A stretch of DNA of 64,000 bases, from the NCBI RefSeq assembly GCF_039645565.1, contig NZ_CP147914.1, positions 248,001 to 312,000 of the forward strand. Direction: 5' to 3'. This DNA is from Sulfurimonas sp. HSL1-2. Its GTDB lineage: Bacteria; Campylobacterota; Campylobacteria; Campylobacterales; Sulfurimonadaceae. Shown here in pieces: positions 24,369 to 34,834 of this stretch (its first letter is position 1; every line of letters starts with the position of its first letter). The notes under the pieces are model-generated. The model was not told the DNA's origin. It made no database searches and worked only from the letters and a program-made list of their open reading frames with translations. The position numbers were made by a program, and so were the translations under genes.

Positions 24369-25258
24369 CAGCGTCGCTCCTGGGTCAGAGCCATAAAGAC
24401 ATCTTCGAGATTGGGTTCGGTTTCATAGACGGCGGCATCCGGCGCGAACGGCGCGAGCAGCGCATCGATGGCCTCGCGGCCCGTTTCCGGCATTGCCATG
24501 AGGCGCAGTTCGCTGCCGAACTGGTTGACGAGACGGATCCCCGGATGCTTTTCGGCGGCGGCGGCAAGGGCGGGATCGTAGTCGACGCGCACGGCGAAGA
24601 CGCGGACCTCCCCCAGTTCGGACTTGATGGCAGAGGGTGCCCCTTCGGCGATCATCCGACCGTGCTCAAGGATGGCGATGCGGCGGCAGCGCTGCGCCTC
24701 TTCCATATAGTGGGTCGTGACAAAGAGGGTCTTTCCCGCGGCCGCCAGCGTGTAGAAGTCGTCCCAGAGCTGTTTGCGGGTGACGGGGTCGATACCGGCC
24801 GTGGGCTCGTCGAGGAAGAGGACATCGGGATCGTGGGCGAGGGCGCAGGCGAGGGCAAGGCGCCGTTTCATCCCGCCCGAGAGGGTCCCGGCGCGTTTGT
24901 TCCGGTACGTGCTCAAAGCGTAGCGTTTGAGCAGCGCATCGAGCCGTTCCGCGTCATGCACACCGTACATGCTGGCGTAAAAACGGAGGTTCTCGATGAC
25001 GCTGAGCTCTTCGTACTGCCCGAACGACTGCGCGACGTAGCCGAAGCAGCGCTTGGCCTTTTGCACGGGCTTCCCGTCGATGCGCACAGTGCCCTCGTCG
25101 GGGGCGATCAGGCCGCAGAGCATCCGCATCGTCGTCGTTTTGCCCGCGGCGTTGGGGCCGAGCAGCCCGAAAATCTCCCCCTTGGGGATTCGGAACCCGA
25201 CATCCTCAACGGCCGTCGTGCTGTTGAAACGTTTGTACAGATGTTCGGCCTCGATCAC
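24368..25258 (-). CDS. ABC transporter ATP-binding protein
   Basis: A 296-residue ATPase. Walker A is GPNAAGKT at 34-41, the signature is LSGGMKRRLALACALAHDP, and Walker B is VLFLDEPTAGIDPVTR. The C-terminal part has the DUF4162-like segment of drug/NatA-type ATPases. It energises the ABC-2 permease. The start is a GTG (GTGATCGAGGCC), preceded by AAGGAGCAGGACA, which is a strong ribosome site. It is divergent from a TetR gene with a palindrome in between, so it may be controlled by that regulator. Confidence 0.94.
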   Translation of the reverse strand: MIEAEHLYKRFNSTTAVEDVGFRIPKGEIFGLLGPNAAGKTTTMRMLCGLIAPDEGTVRIDGKPVQKAKRCFGYVAQSFGQYEELSVIENLRFYASMYGVHDAERLDALLKRYALSTYRNKRAGTLSGGMKRRLALACALAHDPDVLFLDEPTAGIDPVTRKQLWDDFYTLAAAGKTLFVTTHYMEEAQRCRRIAILEHGRMIAEGAPSAIKSELGEVRVFAVRVDYDPALAAAAEKHPGIRLVNQFGSELRLMAMPETGREAIDALLAPFAPDAAVYETEPNLEDVFMALTQERR

Positions 25259-25318
25259 TGTCCTGCTCCTTCGGGGGTCCTATCCGGTAGTATACATCAC
25301 AATCGGCATATGGCAATT

Positions 25319-25331
25319 TGAACTAAGTTCA
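25319..25331. promoter_or_regulatory. Palindrome TGAACTAAGTTCA in the ABC/tetR divergent region
   Basis: TGAAC and GTTCA flank TAA and are embedded in AT-rich flanks. It lies between the divergent ABC ATPase and tetR genes. It is a candidate operator of the TetR protein encoded at 25395. Confidence 0.5.
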
Positions 25332-25394
25332 TTTTTAGAAATAACATTCTAGTATTCAATACGATTTCGATCAAAAGGAACGGAAAGGTCAACC

Positions 25395-25973
25395 ATGATC
25401 AAAGCGAAACTGCAGGATGTCAAGCGCTCCCTGATCCTCGAGGCGGCGGCGGAATCCTTCGAGTCGGCGGGGTACGAAGCGCTCAAGATCTCCGATCTGG
25501 CCAAGAGCGTCGGGGTCTCCGTGGGGACGATCTACGGGCTGTTCGACTCCAAAGAGGGGCTCTATATGGCTTATGTGAAAGCGCAGATCGGCGGCTATAT
25601 CGAGGAACTCCGGGCACGCTGCGTAGAGGTGACGGAGCCTGAAGCGCAGCTCGAAGCGGCATTTTGGCTCAAGTTCAGCCATTTCGCCTCCAAACGCAAG
25701 GCCGTCGAGGAGTGCGCGAAAAACAACCCGCTCTTTTTCAGCAATATCCGTCACAGCGAACCGGAGATCCTGGAGCAGGTGTACAAGGTGATCGCCGGGA
25801 TCGTCCGGCGGATCAATCCTAACCTGGATGAGGAAGAGGCCCTGGCGATGTCCTATCACATTGCCGGTCTCAGCGACGGGTACATAAACTACTGGCTGGT
25901 CCACGACGGCGACCTGCTCTCGAAGGTGCCGGCACTGCAGGCCCAGATGTTGACCATGATCAAAGGATGCTAA
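25395..25973 (+). CDS. TetR-family regulator of the RND efflux operon
   Basis: A 192-residue TetR regulator with the helix-turn-helix YEALKISDLAKSVGVSVGTIYGLFDSKEGLYMAYV (about 24-58) and a helical C-terminal domain. A Shine-Dalgarno GGAAAGG precedes the ATG. The stop overlaps the TolC start (TAATG), so it is the first gene of a tetR-tolC-mfp-rnd operon that it probably represses, sensing a substrate of the pump. The palindrome at 25319-25331 is a likely site. Confidence 0.92.
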   Translation: MIKAKLQDVKRSLILEAAAESFESAGYEALKISDLAKSVGVSVGTIYGLFDSKEGLYMAYVKAQIGGYIEELRARCVEVTEPEAQLEAAFWLKFSHFASKRKAVEECAKNNPLFFSNIRHSEPEILEQVYKVIAGIVRRINPNLDEEEALAMSYHIAGLSDGYINYWLVHDGDLLSKVPALQAQMLTMIKGC

Positions 25974-27205
25974 TGCGACAGATTTTCTCTTTACTTTTCG
26001 CGGGGACGGCCCTGTTCGGCTTCGATCTGCCGACGCTGATCACCCAGGCGCAGCAGAATGAGCAGGTGCAGGCCTACGCCAAGCGCGCAGAGGCGGCGGC
26101 GCACGCACACGACGCGGTGGTCGCGTCGTACCTGCCGCGCATCGACGTGGGGGCGAGCGCCTCGTATATCGACGAACGGGGCAGCATCGATGTCCCCGAA
26201 ACCTACAAGGCCTATGCCGAGGCGAACTTCGTCATCCTCGACGGCTTCAAGCGCAAGAACCTCCTTGATGAGAAGAACATGCTCACCGAGGCGGGGCGGT
26301 TCGACCTCGAAGGGTTCAAAAAGGCGGTTTCGCTGCAGGTGATCCAGCGCTATGCCGAACTGCAGAACGTCGCATCCGACATTGACGCCCTGCAGAAGAA
26401 CCGCGAGCAGCTCGCCGAGCAGCTGGAACGGTTCAAACTCTTCAAAAGCGCGGGCATTGCGACGGAGGAGGACGTTGAGCGTCTGAACGCCGCCGTGGCC
26501 GATGCGGATTACCAGATCACGGCGCGGCTATTCGAGAGCGACCGCCTGCGCAGCCAGCTGGAACTGCTCAGCGGCGCGACGCTGGAGGGGGAACTGGTGC
26601 CGGGGGCGGTTGTCCTGCCCGAAGCACCCGAAGCGAAACGGCTCGACAGCCTCGAAGCGATGGCCTACCGGGTCCGTGCCCTGGGCTATGAGGCCGAACA
26701 GGCCGACAGCGTCTACTACCCGACCATCGCCCTTAATGACACCTATACCTGGTACGACTACGAGAATTTCAACCCGAGCTTCCCGGTCAATTTCGTCGAC
26801 AAGCAGAACCGCCTGACCCTGCAGCTCACCATGAACCTGATCGACTTCGGCGCCGCGCGGCAGCAGAAGCAGGTGATCCGGCTCCAGCAGGAGGCGCGCG
26901 CACTCGAGCTGCGCTACGCCGAGAAGTCGGCGGAAGCGGACCGGGCCCTGGCGCTCAAGGCGATCCAGCGTGCCGAAAGCCTGCTCGACGCGGCGAAAAA
27001 GTCGGAAACGGCCTCGGACCGTACCTTTGCCGTCGTCAAGAAGAAGTACGAGGCGCGGGTCGTCGACTATATCCGCTACCTCGACGCGCTGAGCAAGGCC
27101 ACGGAATCGAGAGCGCAGTACAACCGCGCACTGAGCGGGCTGAACAGCGCCAATGCAACCTATATCTATAACCTGGGGATGGACCCGAAGGAGTATGTCA
27201 AATGA
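25973..27205 (+). CDS. TolC-family outer-membrane efflux protein
   Basis: A 410-residue outer-membrane channel of an RND tripartite pump. It has a signal peptide (about 1-17, MRQIFSLLFAGTALFGF) and two outer-membrane efflux repeats, each with long helices (for example LQNVASDIDALQKNREQLAEQLERFKLFKSAGIATEEDV) and short strands (ALNDTYTWYDYENFNP). Of the two ATGs, 25973 is preferred because AAAGGA (25962-25967) lies 5 bases upstream, while the ATG at 25967 would have no space. It overlaps the adaptor gene by four bases. Confidence 0.92.
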   Translation: MRQIFSLLFAGTALFGFDLPTLITQAQQNEQVQAYAKRAEAAAHAHDAVVASYLPRIDVGASASYIDERGSIDVPETYKAYAEANFVILDGFKRKNLLDEKNMLTEAGRFDLEGFKKAVSLQVIQRYAELQNVASDIDALQKNREQLAEQLERFKLFKSAGIATEEDVERLNAAVADADYQITARLFESDRLRSQLELLSGATLEGELVPGAVVLPEAPEAKRLDSLEAMAYRVRALGYEAEQADSVYYPTIALNDTYTWYDYENFNPSFPVNFVDKQNRLTLQLTMNLIDFGAARQQKQVIRLQQEARALELRYAEKSAEADRALALKAIQRAESLLDAAKKSETASDRTFAVVKKKYEARVVDYIRYLDALSKATESRAQYNRALSGLNSANATYIYNLGMDPKEYVK

Positions 27206-27945
27206 AAAAGATCTTAGTGACGGCCGTCCTCTTTTTGACGGCACTGCATGCCGAAAGCATCTATGCGACGTTCGATGTCGAAGCGGAAAAGGCCGCCGAG
27301 CTCTCCCTGACCTCCAGCGGTACCATCGAAGGGATCAATATCGACGTCGGTTCCCGGGTCAAAAAGGGCGACATCCTGCTCTGGCTCGATAACGACGATA
27401 TGAAAGAGGCCGTGGAGCTGGCCAAAGCACAGCTGGAGCTGGCCCGTGTCGACGCCAAGTTCGCCCAGCGCAATTTCGAACGCTACGAGAAGGTCAAGAA
27501 CGTCATCGATGCCGGCGAATACGACCGCTACGCGTCGGCGTACGAGACGGCAAAAAGCCGACTGCACGAAGCGGAAGTCAACGTGCGCTACAAGCAGGCC
27601 CTGCTGGAGAAGACGATCCTGCGGGCCCCTTTTGACGGTGTCGTCTCGGACAAGCCCGTCGAGGTGGGGGACGTCGTCAGCGGCGCCATGATCAAGGTGC
27701 TGCTGCGGCTGCAGAGCGCGAAGGCGAACACCCTCAAGCTCAAAGTCGACCAGAAGTACTGGACGAAACTGAAAGCGGGCCAGACCTTCCGCTATCGTGT
27801 CGACGGCGAAACGGCGCCGCGCGAAGGGAAGGTGAGCATCGTCTACCCGACGGCCAACAACGCCAACCGCAAGATCATCGTCGAGGTCCCCGCCAAGGGG
27901 ATCGTCCCGGGGCTCTTCGGCGAGGGTGAGATCGAGGCCGACTGA
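27202..27945 (+). CDS. RND pump periplasmic adaptor (HlyD/MFP family)
   Basis: A 247-residue membrane fusion protein, rather short for the family. It has a signal peptide (about 1-17). The barrel-sandwich motif SGTIEGINIDVGSRVKKGDILLWLDNDDMKEAVE spans about 33-70, a short helical hairpin follows, and the second lipoyl half is ILRAPFDGVVSDKPVEVGDVV. A beta-barrel domain completes it. It links the TolC-type channel to the RND pump. It starts with ATGA overlap to the TolC gene and ends overlapping the pump ATG. Confidence 0.92.
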   Translation: MKKILVTAVLFLTALHAESIYATFDVEAEKAAELSLTSSGTIEGINIDVGSRVKKGDILLWLDNDDMKEAVELAKAQLELARVDAKFAQRNFERYEKVKNVIDAGEYDRYASAYETAKSRLHEAEVNVRYKQALLEKTILRAPFDGVVSDKPVEVGDVVSGAMIKVLLRLQSAKANTLKLKVDQKYWTKLKAGQTFRYRVDGETAPREGKVSIVYPTANNANRKIIVEVPAKGIVPGLFGEGEIEAD

Positions 27946-30900
27946 TGTACAAATTCGCCATTAACCGACCCATCACGACGCTGATGTACGTGCTGACGCT
28001 CGTCGTCTTCGGACTGATGAGCTTCAAAGCCATGCCCGCGGCGCTCTTCCCCAACGTCGACTTCCCGATCGTGACCGTCAAAACGGTGTACCCGGGGGCG
28101 GAGCCGACCAGCGTCGAATCCCAGATCACCGACAAGATCGAAGAAGCAGTCTCGGGGATCAACGGCATCGACACGATCACCTCCACCAGCAGCGACGGCG
28201 TCAGCGTCGTCATGGTCAAGTTCCTGCTCGAGCGCAGCATTGACGAGGCGGCGAACGACGTGCGCGACAAAGTCTCCGCCGTCAAGCTGCCGGTCCAGGC
28301 GGAGAAACCGCTGGTGAGCAAGCTCGATATCGGCGCGGCACCGGTCATCAACGTCTTCCTGGCGGCGAAGGAGGCGACGCCGACGGAGCTGATGCTCTTT
28401 GCCGACGAGAAGGCCAAACCGGCGATCCAGCGTCTCAGCGGGGTCGGGGCCATCAACATCATCGGCTACCGTGACCGCGAGATCCGCATCTATCCCGACC
28501 CCTATGCCCTGAACAAGTACGGCATCACCGTCAAAGAGCTCAACGACATCATCTCCAAGGAGAACGTCAAGATCGGCGGCGGGAAACTGGAGAAGGGGCC
28601 CAGCGAGCTGATCATCAAGACCGAGGCCGACGCGGTGAACATCGAGGATCTCCTTGCGATCAAGATCAAAGACGAACTCCGCCTGGCCGATCTCGCCCGG
28701 GTCGAGGACGGCCTGGCGGATGCGAAGAGCTTCTCCTCCTATGACGGCAAGGCCGGCGTCATGCTGGAGGTACAGAAGATCTCGGGCACCAATACCCTCG
28801 ACGTGATCAAACTGGTCAAGGATGCCGTGCCGGGGCTGCAGAAGCTTGCGGGCGACAAGATCGAGGTGAAAACGCTCAACGACACCTCGCCCTTTATCAT
28901 CCACTCCCTCGAAGACGTCGAGTTCGACCTGGTGTACGGGGCGCTGCTGGCGGCGCTGATCATCTTTGTCTTCCTGCGCAACGTCACGATCACCCTCGTC
29001 GCCTTCCTGGCGATCCCGACCTCCATTATCGGCACCTTTGCCCTGATGGACTATATGGGCTTCGACCTGAACAAGCTGACGCTGATCGGGCTGACGCTGG
29101 CGATCGGTATCCTCATCGACGACGCCATCGTCGTTATCGAGAACATCTATAAAAAGATGGAAGCGGGGATGGGCAAGTTCGATGCGGCCGTCGAGGGGAC
29201 CAAGGAGATGGCTTTCGCCATCCTTGCGATCTCCTCGATGCTGCTGGCGGTCTTTATCCCCGTCTCCATGATGAGCGGGATCGTCGGGAAGTTCTTCAAC
29301 TCCTTCGCGATGACCGTCGCCTTTGCCATCGTCATCTCCTACACGATCGCGATGACCTTTATCCCCTCGCTCAGCGCCCGGGTGCTGCACAAGGGGGAGA
29401 GCCGCTTCTATGACAAGACGGAGTTTATTTTCGTCTGGCTCGACCGCGCCTACGCGGCGACCCTGCGCTTCGCCCTGCGGTTCAAGGTGCTGAACATGGT
29501 TGCCGTCCTCGTCATCTTTATCGGCTCCCTCTCGCTCTTCCCGAAGATCGGGATGGACTTTGTCCCCAAGGAGGACAAGGCGGAGTTCGAGGTGAAGATC
29601 GAGGCGAAGCCGGGGATCTCCCTGGAGGAGATGCTTGTCAAATCCCGCAAGGTCGAAGCGCTGGTCAACAGCGTCGACCAGGTGGAGTACACGACGCTGG
29701 GCATCGGCTATAACAGTGCCCAGGAGATCAACAAGGCGCTGCTCTACGTCAAGCTGACGGACAAAACGACACGGAGCGAGAACCAGGAGGAGATCATCCA
29801 GGCGCTGCGCGGCAAGCTCAAAGGGTTCGATCCGGATCTCTTCATCACCGCGGCGGCCATCCCGAACATCAAGGGCGCCGGGGTCTCCGTACCGTACCAG
29901 ATCGTCCTCAAGGGCGACAGTTTCGAATCCCTTACCAAGGCCTCGGACGCGCTCACGACCTACCTGGCGCAGAAGCAGGGCTTCGTCGACATCGATACGA
30001 ACCTCGAGGCGGGCAAGCCGGAGCTTCAGATCTCCATTCTGCGCGAAAACGCCAACCGCCTCGGCGTCCGCGCCGAGGATATCGCCAAGGCCCTCTCTAC
30101 GGCCTTCTCCAGCGACCTGCCGATCTCCCAGTATGAGGAGAACGGCAAGCTCTATGACATTACCCTGCGGTTTGATGACGCCCACCGCGAGGACGTGGAG
30201 CAGATCAAGAAGATGGAGCTGCGGACCCCGGCGGGCGACCTCGTCTCCCTCGACGGGCTCGTGACCTTTGAGAACGGCAGCGCGATGGCGGCGGTCAACC
30301 GCTTCGACCGCGAACGCCAGGTGACGGTCTTCGCCGACCTCTTCGGCCTCGACCTCGGCGGGGCCGTCGGCTACACGATGGCCAAGATCGACGAGCTGAT
30401 GCCCGAGGGCGTCAACTACCGCTTCACCGGCTTCGCCGAAGAGATGGCCAAGACGGGAAAAGCGTTTGTCACGGCGATCGGCCTGACCATCATCATGATC
30501 TATATCATCCTGGCGATCCTTTATGAGTCGCTGATCCAGCCCATTATCATCATGATGGCGCTGCCGCTCTCCATTACGGGGGTGCTGATCGCCCTCTTCC
30601 TGAGCGGGCAGCAGTTCAGCCTCTTCGTTATGATCGGCTTCTTCCTGCTGATGGGGATGGTCGGCAAGAACGCCGTCCTGCTCGTCGACTTCGCGAACGC
30701 CGCCGTTGCGAAGGGGCGGGAGGTCAACGAGGCGCTGCTCGAGGCGGGCGAAAAGCGTCTGCGCCCGATCCTCATGACGACCTTCGCGATGGTTTTCGCG
30801 ATGCTGCCGCTGGCGTTCGGCAGCGGTTTCGGGAGTGAGACGAAGTCGCCGATGGCGATCGCCGTCATCGGCGGGCTGATCAGTTCGATGATCCTCACCC

Positions 30901-30989
30901 TGGTCGTCGTGCCGATCATCTACCGCCTGCTCTACCCGCTGGACCGCTGGCTGCGTTCGCACTACGAACGCCGCATCGGGGAGGCGTAA
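27945..30989 (+). CDS. RND efflux pump inner-membrane subunit (AcrB/MdtB type)
   Basis: A 1014-residue proton-driven efflux pump. It has the N-terminal helix (INRPITTLMYVLTLVVFGLMSF), the porter domains, the fourth-helix double Asp in GILIDDAIVVIENIYKKM, a second copy of the porter domains, and the GMVGKNAVLLVDFAN stretch with the relay Lys. All key residues for proton coupling are visible. Substrates cannot be read from the sequence. Drug (HAE1) rather than metal type is suggested by the operon with a TetR gene. A hairpin after the stop may terminate the operon. Confidence 0.96.
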   Translation: MYKFAINRPITTLMYVLTLVVFGLMSFKAMPAALFPNVDFPIVTVKTVYPGAEPTSVESQITDKIEEAVSGINGIDTITSTSSDGVSVVMVKFLLERSIDEAANDVRDKVSAVKLPVQAEKPLVSKLDIGAAPVINVFLAAKEATPTELMLFADEKAKPAIQRLSGVGAINIIGYRDREIRIYPDPYALNKYGITVKELNDIISKENVKIGGGKLEKGPSELIIKTEADAVNIEDLLAIKIKDELRLADLARVEDGLADAKSFSSYDGKAGVMLEVQKISGTNTLDVIKLVKDAVPGLQKLAGDKIEVKTLNDTSPFIIHSLEDVEFDLVYGALLAALIIFVFLRNVTITLVAFLAIPTSIIGTFALMDYMGFDLNKLTLIGLTLAIGILIDDAIVVIENIYKKMEAGMGKFDAAVEGTKEMAFAILAISSMLLAVFIPVSMMSGIVGKFFNSFAMTVAFAIVISYTIAMTFIPSLSARVLHKGESRFYDKTEFIFVWLDRAYAATLRFALRFKVLNMVAVLVIFIGSLSLFPKIGMDFVPKEDKAEFEVKIEAKPGISLEEMLVKSRKVEALVNSVDQVEYTTLGIGYNSAQEINKALLYVKLTDKTTRSENQEEIIQALRGKLKGFDPDLFITAAAIPNIKGAGVSVPYQIVLKGDSFESLTKASDALTTYLAQKQGFVDIDTNLEAGKPELQISILRENANRLGVRAEDIAKALSTAFSSDLPISQYEENGKLYDITLRFDDAHREDVEQIKKMELRTPAGDLVSLDGLVTFENGSAMAAVNRFDRERQVTVFADLFGLDLGGAVGYTMAKIDELMPEGVNYRFTGFAEEMAKTGKAFVTAIGLTIIMIYIILAILYESLIQPIIIMMALPLSITGVLIALFLSGQQFSLFVMIGFFLLMGMVGKNAVLLVDFANAAVAKGREVNEALLEAGEKRLRPILMTTFAMVFAMLPLAFGSGFGSETKSPMAIAVIGGLISSMILTLVVVPIIYRLLYPLDRWLRSHYERRIGEA

Positions 30990-31004
30990 CGCTTCCCTTT
31001 TCAG

Positions 31005-31026
31005 ACGGCCTCTCATGGGCCGTTTA
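31005..31026 (+). terminator. Hairpin after the RND operon
   Basis: ACGGCC (31005-31010) pairs with GGCCGT (31018-31023) around a 7-base loop, followed by TTTACATT. The T tract is short, so this is only a candidate terminator. Confidence 0.4.
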
Positions 31027-31156
31027 CATTGGTTTACGCCGCGTTGGCTGCCGATATACAGCTTTTTCCTACAATCGTTTCCAAAGAGATATGAACGGTG
31101 TATAAAGTTTCTTGCCGTTCCCGAGCCACCGAACAACGATCTGAAAGGAGTTTGGG

Positions 31157-31645
31157 ATGAAACCATTGATCAAAGAGAGTGCGACTTCGCTAACGGCGCT
31201 GGTATTCCTTGTCGTCGGCGTCAGCGGCGTGATGCTCTACTTTCACGTCTTCGATGTCCAGGTCAAGGCGCTGCACGAGACGCTGGGGTTGCTCTTCGCC
31301 GCCGCGGCGCTTCTGCACGTCTACTTTAACTGGAAGGGGATGAAGCGGTACTTTCCCAAAAAGCTTTTCATGGGGTATGCCGCCGTGATTACCGCCGTCT
31401 CGATCGGGTTTATCGCCTCTGCCGACAGCGGCCCCAACCCGAAGGTGACCCTGATCGAGCGCGCCCTGAATGCACCGTTGGCCTTATCGTTCCGGCTGCT
31501 GGAGACGGACCGGGAGCAGGCCGCAACGCTGCTGGGCGGCCGGGGGATCATGATCGGCAGTGCGGATTCGCTCGCCGAGATCGCCCGGACCAACAGCGTC
31601 TCCCCCTACGAGCTGGTGATGATCATCAGCGCACAAAAGCAGTAA
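31157..31645 (+). CDS. DUF4405 membrane protein, cytochrome b-like
   Basis: A 162-residue protein with three helices (about 9-30, 38-58, 70-90) followed by a soluble domain of about 70 residues. His30, His40 and His54 sit in or at the helices, as in DUF4405 proteins that may bind haem like flavinylated or cytochrome b-type membrane proteins. The C-terminal half (GRGIMIGSADSLAEIARTNSVSPYELVMII) resembles the short helical domains fused to DUF4405 in Campylobacterota. The substrate is unknown. GGAGTTTGGG precedes the ATG. It appears to be a single-gene unit. Confidence 0.78.
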   Translation: MKPLIKESATSLTALVFLVVGVSGVMLYFHVFDVQVKALHETLGLLFAAAALLHVYFNWKGMKRYFPKKLFMGYAAVITAVSIGFIASADSGPNPKVTLIERALNAPLALSFRLLETDREQAATLLGGRGIMIGSADSLAEIARTNSVSPYELVMIISAQKQ

Positions 31646-31734
31646 AACAGCTACCCTGTTTGACGAAGGTTGTCCCTGCCGGGGCAGGCTTGGTCTATAA
31701 TAGTAAGTGACACACTTGGAAGGATATCGGTAAA

Positions 31735-32946
31735 GTGAAAGATCGCACGCTCCCTCTCCACCGGCTCTGGCCCCTGCCGTTTCTGCTCGGGGCACTCCTG
31801 GGCGCCGAGACGCTGCCGCTCTCGGAACAGAAACAGGAGCTGCTGAAGCTCAAACGCGAACAGGTCAAAGAGCAAACCGGGACCGGCAAGACAAGCTGGG
31901 TTGCTCCGCTGATGCTGTCGCTCTCCTATACGCGCTCCAGGGATGCCGCGGGCAGCGAGGGCGGACTGGCGAGCGCCGGGGTGTCGTGGGACCAGGATGT
32001 TTTCCGCAGCGGCGGGATCTACTATACCGTCGAACAGGCGGACGCCTCCGGCAAAGCGAACCTGCTGGCCGTCGACCTGGAGGAGGCCGCCTACCTCAAG
32101 CAGGCCTATACTCTCAAAGCGCAGGTCGAGCGGGACCGCCTGAAGCTGCAACAGAGCGAGTTGACGCTGGCCAACCGCGACATCGACCTGATGATCACCC
32201 GGGCGAAGTACAAGGTCGGCAGCGCGGACATCAGCGAACTCAACCGCGTGACCATCGACCGCGATAGTGCGCGCAGTGATGTGATCGTTGTCCGCAACTC
32301 CCTGCGCAGCGAAGCGTTCGAACTCCAGAAGCTGCTCGGGTCGCGCGGCGTCGACACGGTGGCGCTGCCGGAGTTCCCCCTTGTCCCCCGCGACGTCTAC
32401 CTGCAAAGCAGCATTGAACTGCTGCAATACACGGCCCAGCGCCGTGCGGACACGGCGGCGTGGAAGGTGACGCGTTCGGCCTACCTGCCGACGCTTTCGG
32501 TCAATGCGGGGTACGGCTACAACGACTACCGCGGCGACAGTCTCGATTATCACGGCGACCGCTACAGCTACGGCGCCGTACTGAGCATGCCGCTCGATAT
32601 CAACAGCAGAGGGACGGTCGAGGCGAGCCGCCTGCAATCGCTTCAGACGCAGACGGCGCAGATCGACCGCAAGATGGAGCTGGAGCAGGAGTACGATATG
32701 CGTGCGGCGACCATCGGGGATTATGAAGAGAAGATCGGCGTGGCCGAAGAGATGATCGCCATGTACGACGACCTCTACACCTTCACGAAGAGCCAGGTCA
32801 AGGCGGGGTATACCTCCTCCTACGACCTCGAGTCTCTGGGCAATTCGGTGCAGATCCAGAAGCTCGAAAAGCAGATCCAGCACTACAACATCCAGATCGA
32901 GCGGATCGCGCTCTACTTTGACACCCGGATATACAAGGAGCAGTAA
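31735..32946 (+). CDS. TolC-family protein of the MacAB-type operon
   Basis: A 403-residue exported TolC-like protein, the outer-membrane part of the following MacAB-like pump. It starts with GTG at 31735 and has a signal peptide (about 1-25, LHRLWPLPFLLGALLGAETLPL). Long helices (EEAAYLKQAYTLKAQVERDRLKLQQSELTLANRDIDLMITRAKYKVGSADISELNR) and a barrel strand set (YLPTLSVNAGYGYNDYRGDS) follow. A -10 box TATAAT lies at about 31696, with AAGGAT before the start. It ends overlapping the MacA-like start (TAATG). Confidence 0.88.
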   Translation: MKDRTLPLHRLWPLPFLLGALLGAETLPLSEQKQELLKLKREQVKEQTGTGKTSWVAPLMLSLSYTRSRDAAGSEGGLASAGVSWDQDVFRSGGIYYTVEQADASGKANLLAVDLEEAAYLKQAYTLKAQVERDRLKLQQSELTLANRDIDLMITRAKYKVGSADISELNRVTIDRDSARSDVIVVRNSLRSEAFELQKLLGSRGVDTVALPEFPLVPRDVYLQSSIELLQYTAQRRADTAAWKVTRSAYLPTLSVNAGYGYNDYRGDSLDYHGDRYSYGAVLSMPLDINSRGTVEASRLQSLQTQTAQIDRKMELEQEYDMRAATIGDYEEKIGVAEEMIAMYDDLYTFTKSQVKAGYTSSYDLESLGNSVQIQKLEKQIQHYNIQIERIALYFDTRIYKEQ

Positions 32947-34153
32947 TGGAAGCGATGGAAAAGGTCACGGCGTACAGAAGCCCCCGCTGGAAATGGATTA
33001 TTCTGGGCTTAGTCGTGCTGACCGCGGCGGCCGTCGGCGGCTACTTCTTCCTGCAACCGGCCGAGAACGGCCAGGCCTACCGTTTCGTGACCCAGAGCGC
33101 GGAGCGGGGGGAACTCAACATCACCGTTTCGGCGTCGGGGTACCTGCAGCCGCTGGAGAGCGTTGACGTCGGTACGGAGGTCTCGGGCACGATCGAGAAG
33201 GTGCTTGTCGATTACAACGACCTTGTGAAGAAGGGGCAATTGATGGCGCAGATCGACAAGACGAAGTACCAGAGCACCGTGGACAAGGCCAACGCGGCGC
33301 TGATGTCGGCCAAGGCGACGCTGGAGAACGCGAATGCGGAGCTCTACCGCAGCAAGGCGACGCTCAAGCGCGACGAAACGCTGCGCGAAGAGACGAAAGG
33401 GGCGTTGCCGTCGCAAAGCGACTGGGATACGGACTACGCAAACTACCTGGCAGCCAAGGCGCAGGTCGATAACGCCAAGGCGCAGGTGGAACAGGCGAAG
33501 CACAGCCTCGTCTCTTCGCAGTACGACCTGGAGCGCACGGCGATCTATTCGCCCGTAGACGGTACCGTGCTCACCCGGGAGATCGACCCCGGCCAGACGG
33601 TCGCGGCCTCCTACCAGACGCCGACGCTCTTCACGATCGCCAAAGACCTGCGCAAAATGGAGCTGCAGGTAAGCGTTGACGAGGCGGATATCGCCAAGGT
33701 AAAGGCGGGGGACACGGCATCGTTTACCGTCGACGCCTATCCCGACACCGTCTTTTCGGGCACGATTCGCATGGTGCGGGTCAATTCGGAAATCGAGGAC
33801 GGGGTCGTCACCTACATCGCCGTACTGGACGTCAACAACAGCGACCTGAAGCTGCGCCCGGGGATGAGCGCCGACGCGGACATTACCGTCCGGACCTTCC
33901 GCGATGCGCTGATCGTCCCCCGCGCCGCGCTGCTTTACCTTCCCGTTGCAACGTCCAAGGAGACGAAACTCTTCGCGTTTCATGATGATGACGAGAGCGC
34001 CTACGATGACAAACCGCACGTCTGGCGGCTCAACGGCCAGACCCCGGAGAAACTCTACGTCGAGGTGCTCGGTACGAACGGCACCCAGAGTGTCATCGCC
34101 GGGGAGGTGCTCACACCGGGGGACAGTCTCATCGTCGCCCAGGAGAAACAGCC

Positions 34154-34157
<4 letters not shown>
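32946..34157 (+). CDS. MacA-like periplasmic adaptor
   Basis: A 403-residue membrane fusion protein. It has an N-terminal membrane anchor (about 17-38, WIILGLVVLTAAAVGGYFFL), a lipoyl half (VSASGYLQPLESVDVGTEVSGTIEKVLVDYNDLVKKGQLMAQID), a long coiled-coil hairpin (about 110-190) and the second lipoyl half (AIYSPVDGTVLTREIDPGQTV). Beta-barrel and membrane-proximal domains complete it. It couples the MacB-type ABC transporter to the TolC-like channel. It overlaps the next gene by four bases. Confidence 0.92.

Positions 34158-34823
<666 letters not shown>

Positions 34824-34834
<11 letters not shown>

Noticed and set aside
27843-31166. Very long open minus-strand frame (over 1100 codons) antisense to the RND pump genes
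   Set aside because: It mirrors the RND coding frame in GC-rich DNA. Its translation is low-complexity (rich in D, R, H, Q, E) with no domain, start signal or family likeness.
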